A stretch of 64,000 nucleotides of DNA, taken from contig CAJGBR010000002.1 in assembly GCA_904501625.1 (NCBI GenBank), positions 1 to 64,000 on the forward strand, written 5' to 3'. This DNA comes from an uncultured Rikenellaceae bacterium (GTDB lineage Bacteria; Bacteroidota; Bacteroidia; Bacteroidales; Rikenellaceae). Shown piece by piece: positions 25,402 to 34,900 of this stretch. The notes under the pieces were generated by a model. That model was not told the origin of the DNA and searched no databases. It saw only the letters and a list, made by a program, of their open reading frames with translations. The first letter of the stretch is position 1. The number at the start of each line of letters is the position of its first letter. A program made the position numbers and the translations under genes.

Positions 25402-26055
25402 ATGCTAAGGGTACTTGACAGAGAAAATACTATTCTGAACAGATATGTTTCAGAACTGCGAGATGCGACCATCCAACAAGACCGTGTTCGTTTTCGTAAA
25501 AATCTCGAACGTATCGGACGTATAATGGCTTATGAAATCAGTCGTACATTCGACTACGTTCCACGCGAAGTATGTTCGCCACTGGGACAAACCAATGTTA
25601 TGTTACCCACCAACGAAATTGTCTTGGCTACACTACTGAGATCTGGATTGCCCTTTCACGCAGGATTTCTTGATATGTTCGATCAGGCAGATAGTTCATT
25701 CATATCAGCCTACCGCAAGTACCATAAGGACGGGAGCTACTCCATCGAAATGGACTACGTATCCAGCAGCTCGATCAAGAGAAAAACCTTAATTATAATC
25801 GATCCATTACTGGCGACAGGAACATCAAGTGTCAAGGCATTCGAAGCCCTGACCAACGAAGCAGGTTTACCCAACGAGGTCCATTTTGCATCAGTCGTAG
25901 CAACTCCTACCGGTGTAGACCATATAATCAAACATCTCTCATCTCGCAAGGTTACGATATGGACAGCTTCTCTAGATCAAGAACTTACAGCAAGATCATA
26001 CATTGTTCCTGGCATCGGTGATGTGGGAGATCTCTCATTTGGAGATAAAATCTAA
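25402..26055 (+). CDS. upp: Uracil phosphoribosyltransferase
   Basis: Salvages uracil to UMP using PRPP. The PRPP-binding loop is in LIIIDPLLATGTSSVKA (about residues 130-146), and the C-terminal uracil-binding motif is PGIGDVGDLSFG. At 217 residues it is near the family norm. The N-terminal RPSTFEF-like region reads MAYEISRTFDYVPREVCSPLG, a Bacteroidetes-type variant. It lies in the hflX operon and complements de novo synthesis by pyrBI. Confidence 0.87.
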   Translation: MLRVLDRENTILNRYVSELRDATIQQDRVRFRKNLERIGRIMAYEISRTFDYVPREVCSPLGQTNVMLPTNEIVLATLLRSGLPFHAGFLDMFDQADSSFISAYRKYHKDGSYSIEMDYVSSSSIKRKTLIIIDPLLATGTSSVKAFEALTNEAGLPNEVHFASVVATPTGVDHIIKHLSSRKVTIWTASLDQELTARSYIVPGIGDVGDLSFGDKI

Positions 26056-26064
26056 AAAATTGCT

Positions 26065-26415
26065 ATGTCAAACAACGATTGGAAAAAACGTCTTAATATA
26101 GTCTATTCGACTAATCCGAATTTCAGTTACCAGACCGAAGAAGAGGAACAAATCGAAACGCTGTCACCTGATAAACAAGATCTTCGCATCTGGCTCGACA
26201 CACACATCAAAGGAGGTAAACGAGCTACGATAGTCAAGGGTTTTATCGGAAGCGATGATGATCTAACTGAACTTGCCCGCAAACTCAAGAGCAAATGCGG
26301 AGTCGGAGGCTCAACTCGTGATGGAGAAATTATCATTCAGGGAGATATGCGTGATCGCGTTCTCGACATACTTATCGGAGAAGGATATCGTGCAAAAAAG
26401 GCAGGAGGTAAATGA
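26065..26415 (+). CDS. SUI1/eIF1-like translation factor (YciH family)
   Basis: 116 residues, with a variable N-terminus and a C-terminal SUI1 domain: KGGKRATIVKGFIG, LARKLKSKCGVGGS, DGEIIIQGDMRDRVLDILIG, GYRAKKAGG. Bacterial YciH proteins resemble eukaryotic eIF1 and may monitor initiation complexes, though their role is not firmly settled. It begins 9 bases after upp and overlaps the next gene by 4 bases (ATGA). Confidence 0.92.
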   Translation: MSNNDWKKRLNIVYSTNPNFSYQTEEEEQIETLSPDKQDLRIWLDTHIKGGKRATIVKGFIGSDDDLTELARKLKSKCGVGGSTRDGEIIIQGDMRDRVLDILIGEGYRAKKAGGK

Positions 26416-29234
26416 ATCATTATCTGATAATTCTCATCGTTCTGTTTAGTTTTTTCGCTGACAGAGCAAACGCCCAATACTACAACGACGGACAAGACCG
26501 TTCGAAACTCAAATGGAACGAATCAAAATCAGGTTCGGTTAGATTGATATACCCACAAGGATACAATCGGAAAGCCAATCTGCTGAACAATTATTTTGAG
26601 ATTCTACGCCACAGCGACACATTCGGATTTTCGATGAGAGCCCAAGAGGTGCCTGTCATTCTTCACACAGAGAATCTGCACTCGAACGGAGTCGTCGTTT
26701 GGGCACCACGACGAATCGAATTGCAAACTCTGTCTCAAATTAAAGCATCAGCGACTCCGTGGCTCAAACAACTCTCAGCACACGAATACCGACACGTAGT
26801 ACAGATGAGCAATCTGCGTCGAGGCATCACCCGACTGGGCAGCTACCTTCTTGGACAACAAGCCGTAGGTATCGTATCAAGTTTGCTGCCCGAATGGTTT
26901 ATGGAGGGAGATGCTACACTCGCCGAGACTCTGTCAGCCTATAATGGTCGTGGATTGCAACCTGACTTTACTATCGGAATGAGAATGTTGCTAGACAACA
27001 AGGTTAATTATGGCTCAGATAAATGGTTCTGTGGATCATATAAGGATTTTGTTCCCGATCATTACCAAATTGGTTATCAGGTTGTAAATTGGTCATACAC
27101 AAAATACGGAACAAAAATCTGGGATGAGGTTACAGATTATACAGCTCGTCACCCATATCTCATATTTACCCCGAACATATCGTTAAAACGCAAGTACAAT
27201 AGCTCGCCGAGCAAACTACTTCGAGGCACTCTATCAGACCTTGAATCGTTTTGGCAATCACGCAAAAATATTCAGAATAGTTCAACAATTATTCCCACAC
27301 CTATAAGCAGTCATACCACCATCGAATATCCCGTCGCACTCGATGATTCTACGATTGTTGCCGTAGCCAGCGACTTCGACCATCTCAAGAGTTTAATACT
27401 CATTAACTTGAAAACCAACGAAGTCACTACCATTAGAAGAGTTCCGCGTTTAAATTCGCGTCCTGCGGTTGAGGGTAAGAATATTTGGTGGAGCGAATAC
27501 CGTCCAAGCTGCTTCTGGGAGCAGAAAAACAAATCAATAATCTATCAACTTTCGCTTGATGATCCGAGCAGAGTCAACACAATTAAAACCTCAGAGAATG
27601 CATTTTTTACAACTCCAACTGACGAAGGTTTAGCTTGGATCGAGTCGACTATTGATGGACATTATTCGATTGTCACTCCAAATAAGCGAATAGAATTGGG
27701 AGATACTCTCTCGATTCACGGGTTGAGTTGGGATTCGCAAACAAAAAGATTTTACTACATAGGTCTATCAGACTGTGGTATAGGTATTTACACTATTAAC
27801 AATAACCATATTGAGAATATACTGCCACCATCGTTCGTGACCATCGACGATTTACGTTCGCATAATGGCATTCTCTATTTTACCTCAACCATCTCCGGAG
27901 TAGACGAGGCTCACTGCCTAAACCTGAAGAGTGGAAAACAATCTCAACTGAGTCACTCAAAATATGGTTCTCGGTCACCATATCCTATTGACAATCAGAT
28001 TATTCTCACGACCTATACAAAATATGGTTATCTCGCAGCACTTCAATCGGCAGACTCAATCTTTCGCGACAATGTGTCGTGGAGAAAACTTCCTATGAAT
28101 GTTGTCAATCCCGAACGCTACAATTGGGACATTGTCAATCTAGATACCCTGACAATTACACATCAAACGAAAGAGAACGATCGACGATTCCGCAAGTTTG
28201 GCCATCTGTTCAATGTTCATAGTTGGGGGCCTCTCAGCTATAATCCCATAGATATTGGTCAAGAAGAGGTTGGCAATTTTTATCCCGGGATTACCATTGT
28301 ATCTCAAAGTCTGCTGAGCAATATGGTAGGTTACGTTTCGTGGGGAATCAAAAACAAAACAAGTTTCGTACGTTCACAGATTGACTGGCTCGGCTGGGCA
28401 GTAAAATTCAGCGGTAAAGTTACATACGGTGGAGCCAAACAAACCATTCATACGGATAGTCGCGAAACCTATGATTATGCTCGTAATAAATTCAATGACA
28501 AATATTTAAATTTAAATTTTTCGGCTTATCTTCCGATAAATCTATCAAGCGGATGGACCAATAGATATCTTACGGCCCGAATCGATTACTTATTTGACAA
28601 CTCTAAAATCGTATTCAAAAAAGAAGATTCGTTTATTTGCGAAAGACAAAATCATAAAGCTCGATTTTCACTGCAATATAATAACAATCAAGTTATGTCC
28701 TATCGCGAATTTTTGCCACGATGGGGTTACGGATTGCGGTTAGATTATCTCCGAGCACTTGATTCGAACGATTTCGGTAAAATTAAATCTATCTATGCAC
28801 AGACCTACATTCCTGGTATAGTCCGTCACCACTCACTTAAATTAAGCGGAGCCATTCAGCAACAAAGTGATGCACGATTCGGATTTTCGAATAAGATACT
28901 CTTCCCACGCGGTGCAACATACAACTTTGCCACTAAAAAACTACAGAGTTATTCAGCTGATTATCAATTCCCTTTGTGCTATCCAGATGGAGGAATTCCC
29001 GGCGTAGTTTATATCAAACGAATCCGTCTGAACCTATACTACAACGAATCCCGCTACACTGAATTCGGCTCAGCAAACCAAAAATGGCAATCCACATCGA
29101 GCATAGGTGGAGATTTGTATTTCGATTTCAATCCTCTCTCTCGTGCCACAACAAGCACAGCACGACTGAGTTTGAATATTCCGAACCAAACAAAAAAAGT
29201 AGAAATATCATTTTCCGTTGATATGAATTTCTGA
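26412..29234 (+). CDS. Putative outer-membrane metalloprotease-like protein with propeller and beta-barrel regions
   Basis: 940 residues. A signal peptide (about 1-21, ending RANA) sends it out of the cytoplasm. The N-terminal domain holds HEYRH (124-128), a match to the HEXXH zinc motif, and FMEGDAT at 163-169, which resembles the downstream Glu-Gly ligand site of gluzincins. The middle (about 290-560) has repeated short beta segments with Asp/Ser turns like a WD40/TolB-type propeller. The last 300 or so residues alternate aromatic and polar residues in the manner of an outer-membrane barrel and end in VDMNF with a C-terminal Phe. Proteolytic activity is inference; I do not recognise a characterised family. 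It is translationally coupled to the SUI1 gene. Confidence 0.7.
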   Translation: MNHYLIILIVLFSFFADRANAQYYNDGQDRSKLKWNESKSGSVRLIYPQGYNRKANLLNNYFEILRHSDTFGFSMRAQEVPVILHTENLHSNGVVVWAPRRIELQTLSQIKASATPWLKQLSAHEYRHVVQMSNLRRGITRLGSYLLGQQAVGIVSSLLPEWFMEGDATLAETLSAYNGRGLQPDFTIGMRMLLDNKVNYGSDKWFCGSYKDFVPDHYQIGYQVVNWSYTKYGTKIWDEVTDYTARHPYLIFTPNISLKRKYNSSPSKLLRGTLSDLESFWQSRKNIQNSSTIIPTPISSHTTIEYPVALDDSTIVAVASDFDHLKSLILINLKTNEVTTIRRVPRLNSRPAVEGKNIWWSEYRPSCFWEQKNKSIIYQLSLDDPSRVNTIKTSENAFFTTPTDEGLAWIESTIDGHYSIVTPNKRIELGDTLSIHGLSWDSQTKRFYYIGLSDCGIGIYTINNNHIENILPPSFVTIDDLRSHNGILYFTSTISGVDEAHCLNLKSGKQSQLSHSKYGSRSPYPIDNQIILTTYTKYGYLAALQSADSIFRDNVSWRKLPMNVVNPERYNWDIVNLDTLTITHQTKENDRRFRKFGHLFNVHSWGPLSYNPIDIGQEEVGNFYPGITIVSQSLLSNMVGYVSWGIKNKTSFVRSQIDWLGWAVKFSGKVTYGGAKQTIHTDSRETYDYARNKFNDKYLNLNFSAYLPINLSSGWTNRYLTARIDYLFDNSKIVFKKEDSFICERQNHKARFSLQYNNNQVMSYREFLPRWGYGLRLDYLRALDSNDFGKIKSIYAQTYIPGIVRHHSLKLSGAIQQQSDARFGFSNKILFPRGATYNFATKKLQSYSADYQFPLCYPDGGIPGVVYIKRIRLNLYYNESRYTEFGSANQKWQSTSSIGGDLYFDFNPLSRATTSTARLSLNIPNQTKKVEISFSVDMNF

Positions 29235-29263
29235 TAAACTAAGGAAATTCAAGTGAAATGTAG

Positions 29264-29271
29264 TATTTTTG
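29264..29271 (+). promoter_or_regulatory. -7 element of the exonuclease-rlmI-radical SAM group
   Basis: TATTTTTG, an exact TAnnTTTG, lies 16 bases before the exonuclease start. No -33 box at the standard spacing is seen. Confidence 0.45.
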
Positions 29272-29287
29272 CAACAAACCTAATGCA

Positions 29288-29866
29288 ATGTTTAAAGAGA
29301 GCATCGATAATGAAGAATTACTGCAATTACCCATCGGGACATTCGATGGCGAGATTGTTGTGATTAATAATCAAGAAGATATGCTCTCTGCAGCAAATTA
29401 TCTGCGTACGTTTGATGTCATTGGCTACGACACCGAAACCCGACCATCATTTCGCAAGGGCATTAGCAATAAGGTCTCGTTGCTGCAACTCTCTGGAACA
29501 GATCGCTGCTATCTGATACGACTAAATCAAACTCGTCTTTCGGCCGAGATAATCAGCATTCTCGAAGATAGCTCAATTACCAAGGTCGGAGCTGCCATTC
29601 GCGATGATATCCGATTGATGTGTCAACGCCAACGATTCACACCTTCGGGCTTTGTTGACCTTCAGAGTATCGTGAGTAAGTTTGGCATCAAAGAACTCAG
29701 CGTGAAAAAAATGGCAGCAATAATTCTTGGTGTCAGAATATCCAAAGCCCAGCGACTGACCAATTGGGAGGCCAAAACCCTAACCCAATCACAACAGATC
29801 TATGCAGCAACCGATGCGTGGATATGCCGTGAGATATATTTAAAACTGACTGCAAATAAATTATAA
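29288..29866 (+). CDS. DEDDy 3'-5' exonuclease domain protein
   Basis: A single-domain RNase D/DnaQ-fold exonuclease of 192 residues. ExoI motif GYDTETRPSF carries Asp48 and Glu50; ExoII is in GAAIRDDIRLM; ExoIII is QIYAATDAWICREIY with the Tyr and Asp of the DEDDy class. There is no HRDC domain, so it is not RNase D itself; similar stand-alone proteins occur across Bacteroidetes. Substrate (RNA or DNA) cannot be told. It is followed after 8 bases by an rRNA methyltransferase, which hints at RNA metabolism. Confidence 0.87.
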   Translation: MFKESIDNEELLQLPIGTFDGEIVVINNQEDMLSAANYLRTFDVIGYDTETRPSFRKGISNKVSLLQLSGTDRCYLIRLNQTRLSAEIISILEDSSITKVGAAIRDDIRLMCQRQRFTPSGFVDLQSIVSKFGIKELSVKKMAAIILGVRISKAQRLTNWEAKTLTQSQQIYAATDAWICREIYLKLTANKL

Positions 29867-29874
29867 TCTGAGAA

Positions 29875-31056
29875 ATGGAAACCAAAATTATACTTAAACG
29901 AGGAAAAGAGAGTTCGTTGGACAGATTCCATCCGTGGATATTTTCGGGTGCAATTGCCCGCATTGATGGTAATCCGAATGAAGGAGATATTGTTGCAGTA
30001 TACGACTCAGAGGGAAATTTTCGAGCTCGAGGACACTACCAGATTGGCTCCATCACGGTACGTATCCTGACCTTCGAAGATGAACCTATAGATTTCAATT
30101 GGTGGGGACTCAGATTAGAAAACGCATATATGATGCGTAAGGCTTTGGAATTGACCAACAATCCGCAAACCACGTGCTACAGACTCGTACACGGTGAAGG
30201 TGATTTGCTACCCGGCCTAATCGTTGACATATATGGTTCGACGGCAGTAATTCAGGCACATACAGTAGGAATGTACCTCAGTCGTCAGATTATTGCCGAA
30301 GCCCTGAAGGTTATTTACGAAGATCGTCTGATTTCGATTTACGATAAAAGCAGTGCTACTGTTCCATTTAAGGCAGGACTCAATGCAATTGACGGGTATC
30401 TATATGGCAGCCACTCTGAAGGCATTGTTCTCGAAAACGGCAATAAATTTGCCATTGATTGGGAGACAGGTCAAAAGACGGGATTTTTTCTCGACCAACG
30501 TAACAATCGCCAATTAGTAAGACACTACAGCAAAGGACGCAATGTATTGAATACGTTTTGTTATACAGGAGGTTTTTCGGTCTATGGCTTGGCTGGAGGA
30601 GCCAATTCGGTCACATCAGTTGACAGTTCAGAGAGAGCCGTAGAACTTGCTGCGAAAAATGTCGAGTTGAACTTCGGAACGGCAGCAGCTCACCGAGCCG
30701 TAGCCTCAGATGTCTTTGACTTTTTCAAGAAAGATACCCAGACATATGATCTGATTATTCTCGATCCACCTGCATTTGCTAAACATCAAAAGGCACTTGG
30801 CAATGCATTACAGGGCTACAAAAGGCTCAATGCCAGAGCAATATCCCGTATCGCAGAGGGAGGAATACTCTTCACGTTCAGTTGTTCACAGGCTGTCAAT
30901 CGCGAGCAGTTCCGCAATGCAGTGTTCTCGGCTGCAGCAATTGCTCGCAGAAATGTCCGAATACTGCACCAATTGACTCAGCCCGAAGACCACCCTATTA
31001 ATATCTATCACCCTGAGGGCGAATACCTTAAAGGACTTGTTTTGTATGTAGAATAA
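29875..31056 (+). CDS. Class I SAM-dependent rRNA methyltransferase, RlmI-like
   Basis: 393 residues. The N-terminal PUA domain (about 1-75, KESSLDRFHPWIFSGAI) binds RNA, the centre has DWETGQKTGFFLDQRNNR, and the C-terminal Rossmann domain has NTFCYTGGFSVYGL and the catalytic-site motif ILDPPAFAKHQ. This layout matches RlmI, which makes m5C1962 in E. coli 23S rRNA; the exact target here is inferred. Conserved Cys in FSCSQAVN fits a 5-methylcytosine mechanism. Confidence 0.9.
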   Translation: METKIILKRGKESSLDRFHPWIFSGAIARIDGNPNEGDIVAVYDSEGNFRARGHYQIGSITVRILTFEDEPIDFNWWGLRLENAYMMRKALELTNNPQTTCYRLVHGEGDLLPGLIVDIYGSTAVIQAHTVGMYLSRQIIAEALKVIYEDRLISIYDKSSATVPFKAGLNAIDGYLYGSHSEGIVLENGNKFAIDWETGQKTGFFLDQRNNRQLVRHYSKGRNVLNTFCYTGGFSVYGLAGGANSVTSVDSSERAVELAAKNVELNFGTAAAHRAVASDVFDFFKKDTQTYDLIILDPPAFAKHQKALGNALQGYKRLNARAISRIAEGGILFTFSCSQAVNREQFRNAVFSAAAIARRNVRILHQLTQPEDHPINIYHPEGEYLKGLVLYVE

Positions 31057-31069
31057 AAAAATTAAAGAT

Positions 31070-31840
31070 ATGGCAACAGCACTTTTTGAAAATGTCATTT
31101 TCGGACCAATCCGTAGCCGAAGACTCGGTATATCATTGGGAATCAACCTACTGAGTCTGGACCAGAAATTATGTAATTTTGAGTGTATCTATTGTGAATG
31201 CGGCTGGAAGGGTAACGGGAAAAAATCTTTCAATCCCAAAGATGAAGTTATTAGTCAATTGTGCGAGAAATTGCAACAGATGCACTCTGCTGGTGAACAC
31301 CTCGATGTAATGACCTTTGCGGGCAATGGTGAACCTACGACACACCCTGATTTCCCAGAAATTATTACGGCAACTTGTCAGGTCCGAGACAAGTACTTTC
31401 CTGAGGCAAAGATTGCAGTTCTGAGCAATGCTACAATGATTGATCGTCCAAAAATTCGTGAAGCACTACTGAAAGTTGACGACAACATTCTGAAACTCGA
31501 CTCTGCATTCGACAAGACAGTTCAACTTATCAATCAGCCATTTAATGGATATTCCGTAGCCCGCACCGTTGAAATGATGAAAGAGTTCAAGGGCAAAATG
31601 ATTCTACAGACAATGTTTCTGCGAGGCACCTACGACGGCAACGTTGTTGATAATACGACCGAAACTGAAGTTGCAGCGTGGCTCGATCTAGTAAAAGTTA
31701 TTGCACCTCAGAAAGTTATGATATATACAATCGATCGAGACACTCCGGCAGATGATTTGCATAAGGTTTCTGTTGAAGATTTGAAACAGATTGCCCATCG
31801 GGTTGAAGCTCTCGGAATTGAATGTAGCGTAGCCGGTTAA
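31070..31840 (+). CDS. Radical SAM protein
   Basis: 256 residues with the cluster motif CNFECIYCEC near residues 36-45 (CxxxCxxC), FAGNGEPTTHPDF as the glycine-rich SAM strand, and LSNATMID, KLDSAFD and LQTMFLRG from the barrel. It belongs to the group of small radical SAM proteins with CNFxCxYC and GxGEPT, related to activating enzymes and tRNA-modifying proteins. The reaction is unknown. It ends the exonuclease-methyltransferase group, just before a terminator shared with tamB. Confidence 0.88.
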   Translation: MATALFENVIFGPIRSRRLGISLGINLLSLDQKLCNFECIYCECGWKGNGKKSFNPKDEVISQLCEKLQQMHSAGEHLDVMTFAGNGEPTTHPDFPEIITATCQVRDKYFPEAKIAVLSNATMIDRPKIREALLKVDDNILKLDSAFDKTVQLINQPFNGYSVARTVEMMKEFKGKMILQTMFLRGTYDGNVVDNTTETEVAAWLDLVKVIAPQKVMIYTIDRDTPADDLHKVSVEDLKQIAHRVEALGIECSVAG

Positions 31841-31869
31841 TCTAAACTCTCTACAAGAAAACATACAAA

Positions 31870-31900
31870 AAAAATCCTGCTCCGTTTGGGCAGGATTTTT
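31870..31900. terminator. Bidirectional terminator between the radical SAM gene and tamB
   Basis: A stem AAAAATCCTGC/GCAGGATTTTT with a 9-base loop is flanked by A and T tracts. The tamB stop codon (31900-31902) lies at the edge of the stem, so for tamB the hairpin starts right at the end of translation. Confidence 0.87.
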
Positions 31901-34900
31901 TATTTAGTACTATTATTTTTAATCGAATCTGCAACCTCTTTTGCACGTTTTTGTTCACGCTGACGACGTTTCTTACCAAATAAATCGCGGAACTTGTCAA
32001 AGTCATCTTGGTAATAGAATCCTACACCACTCTCCTGCAACCCCTGTGACTCATCGAATCGGTCTACGGATCGGGTAAATATTCTTGCCCGTAACTTACC
32101 GCTACGATCCAACAACCACGTTAGGAAGAAGTTACCTGTCAAGTTGTTAGAATTATTATTCATCATTGATCTGTTGTCTTCCAATTCATAATTACCCTCG
32201 ATGTCAAGTTGCAGTCGATCGTCAAATATGTTGGTCGAAAATGCGATATCGATTTCACTTGTTGTATTTTTTGTATCATCTTTCGGGTGATATTTGATTC
32301 CAAAATTATACTTATCATTCGAAATCCAGTTACTCAATTGGTTAGACAAAAATTCAAATCCCGTAGCCGCAGTAGTTGCTGCACCGATATTGGTCGAACT
32401 TGAATTATTATCCGTATAGAAACTACCCTTGAGCAACAACCACATAAACTGAGTAGCTTTCATCTCCTGTGTATTGAGATTATACTGCACAATACTTTGT
32501 GTCTCGGTGTCGGCATTCGGAGCCACTACGTCAAACGTAATGGTCGGTTGTGACAATCTGTCTGTCAGACTAATGATACAATCGACAGGAATTTTTCTGT
32601 CAAAATCTGATGAATTATTCCCAACAACTAATGGCGCAATTGATGTCTTGACACTATACACAGCCTTAATATCCAGCAATGCATCAATTGGGTCTCCTGT
32701 CCATTGAATTGTACTACCATCATCTATTTTGAACATTCGGTTAACGATGTTTCTCAGGGTGAACAGGTAGCTTCCCTCGGTAATACGGTAGTCACCTATC
32801 ATATTGAACACGTTATTCTTGGGATTGATTGTCAGGTTCAATTGTCCTTCGCCTCGCCCCTTAATGATATCTCCTACCTTAGGGTCGATGAGCAACTGCA
32901 CCTGAGTGTTCGGTCTGACATTTATTGCCATATTGATATCCAGATTAGATGATGTCGATCTGGATTCATTTCTACGACGGGTCATCATACGTCTGCGGGC
33001 CAACGAATTATCATCATCTGTTGTCGAATTTCTTTTCCTTCTCCAGATTACGAAATCGCTTGTCGATGCAGTCTCAACCCTGTCACTTAACGGCATATAG
33101 AATTCGGAATTATTCTCCGTCGTGGCAGCTATATCCATTGTCACCTGTCCGGAACGGCCATTTATACCGACTGCTCCAGATGCATATATCTTACCATAAA
33201 ACAGACTATTATCCTCGCTTGTCGTATTCAGAGCAAGCATTCGGGTCGGCAATACCTTAATTTCGTAGGTCAACTTCTTAAAATAGTCGTGTTTGAAAAT
33301 CAAATCCAGCACGGCAGTTCCATTGGCTCCGTCACTTACGGCACCATTTTTCATATAGAATCCCGACTCATCAAAAATCATCTGCCCGCTGGCTGTATAG
33401 TTTACTTTCGTAAAATCAACCTTTGCATCAAACTTCGGAACATTCACAAATCCCTCTAGACGCGGTTTGTTTCCTGCACCTTTGAGTTGCAGTTGTGCAT
33501 CTCCCTCACCACGAATATTATCCAGCACCCCATCTAGTATCGGTTGTAACAATGCAAAATTGACCTTCGGGAAATCAAACTTCAAATCATAAATCTTGCC
33601 CTGAGGATTATATCCGCCTGAAATCAATTTTTGTTTATCATCGTTAATCAATGACACCGAGATTCGGTTTGCATTTTCGTCCCAGTAACTACGGAAGCGG
33701 CTGTTTTTAAAGGCGATATCATTCACACGGAACGAACTGATGTTTATATCCGAATAGAAATATTTTCTCTGTGAATTTGTATGAATCAAAAACTTACCGT
33801 CAAGCAGTCCGTCGAAACGATACCCCAAACGAGTAACAAATCGAGAGAATGGACTAACACTGAATCCATCGAGATCGCAACTTACAGTACCTTTATCGAA
33901 TCTCGAATATTCACCATATATTTTCAATTTTTGATTTCGGTTATTTACAAGGAATTCCGAAATTTCGATTCCATCATATTTTAAGTCAATCGGGCCGGAC
34001 GATATCAACCACGTATCGTCTTCGAGAGCAAACATCGATTGTTCGAAATTGACAGTCAATTTTGGTCTGTCCAACGAATCACGACCGAACAGAGCTGTCG
34101 TATTTACCCTGGCCGATGCCCTATACATTGTGTCTTTAAAACCAAGAGACAACCTGAGCAGGTTATTTCTCACACCACCCATCAATTTGAATTCGGGCAT
34201 CTCAATTCCCTCTACCATTATGTCATCAGCCTTGACATACAGGGTTATCGAGTCGGAATCGTTGTGACAAGCCAATCCTATATTTTCGAGATAAAGATTC
34301 TCTTTTTGGATAAACTTCGAATCGACATTTAAATAAAATTTATCAATTTCGGGATTAAAAGTAAACAACAACTGCGTACCCTCGGCAAGTTCAAGTCCCG
34401 GCACAAAGATTCCTGCCACATTATTAGCCTTCTTCACATTGACATTCAGCATATAGTAGGCCAATTGGGGATTATTCACAATCTGTTGAGTTCTCACCGT
34501 ATCGGCAATAGTTCGGCGGTCTGACAATAACGGAATATATTTCAGCAGCGTGTTATTCAGATAATCGAACATCTTGTTGTAACTCAATCTTCCGTTCAGT
34601 CCCACATCAGCAAAATCAGAATTCAACTGTATAGATTTGCTCTGTTGACTATTTTCAGCTCGAAGGTGTACCTCTCCGATTCGCACCGTATCCAAATGAT
34701 TGACATAGACCATATTGTAAATTCTCGCTGAACCGTTAACATCGTCCATCTCCGAACCTGATGCCGCAGCCACAAGGTTTCCTCTCAACATCGAAACCGA
34801 ATCGCGTTTATTGACATTCAACTTTTTCAGGTTGGCGTTGAATAGTTTTAAATCGAAATCATATCGTGGTTGCAATTCTCTGAAATCAAATTTCCCATTC

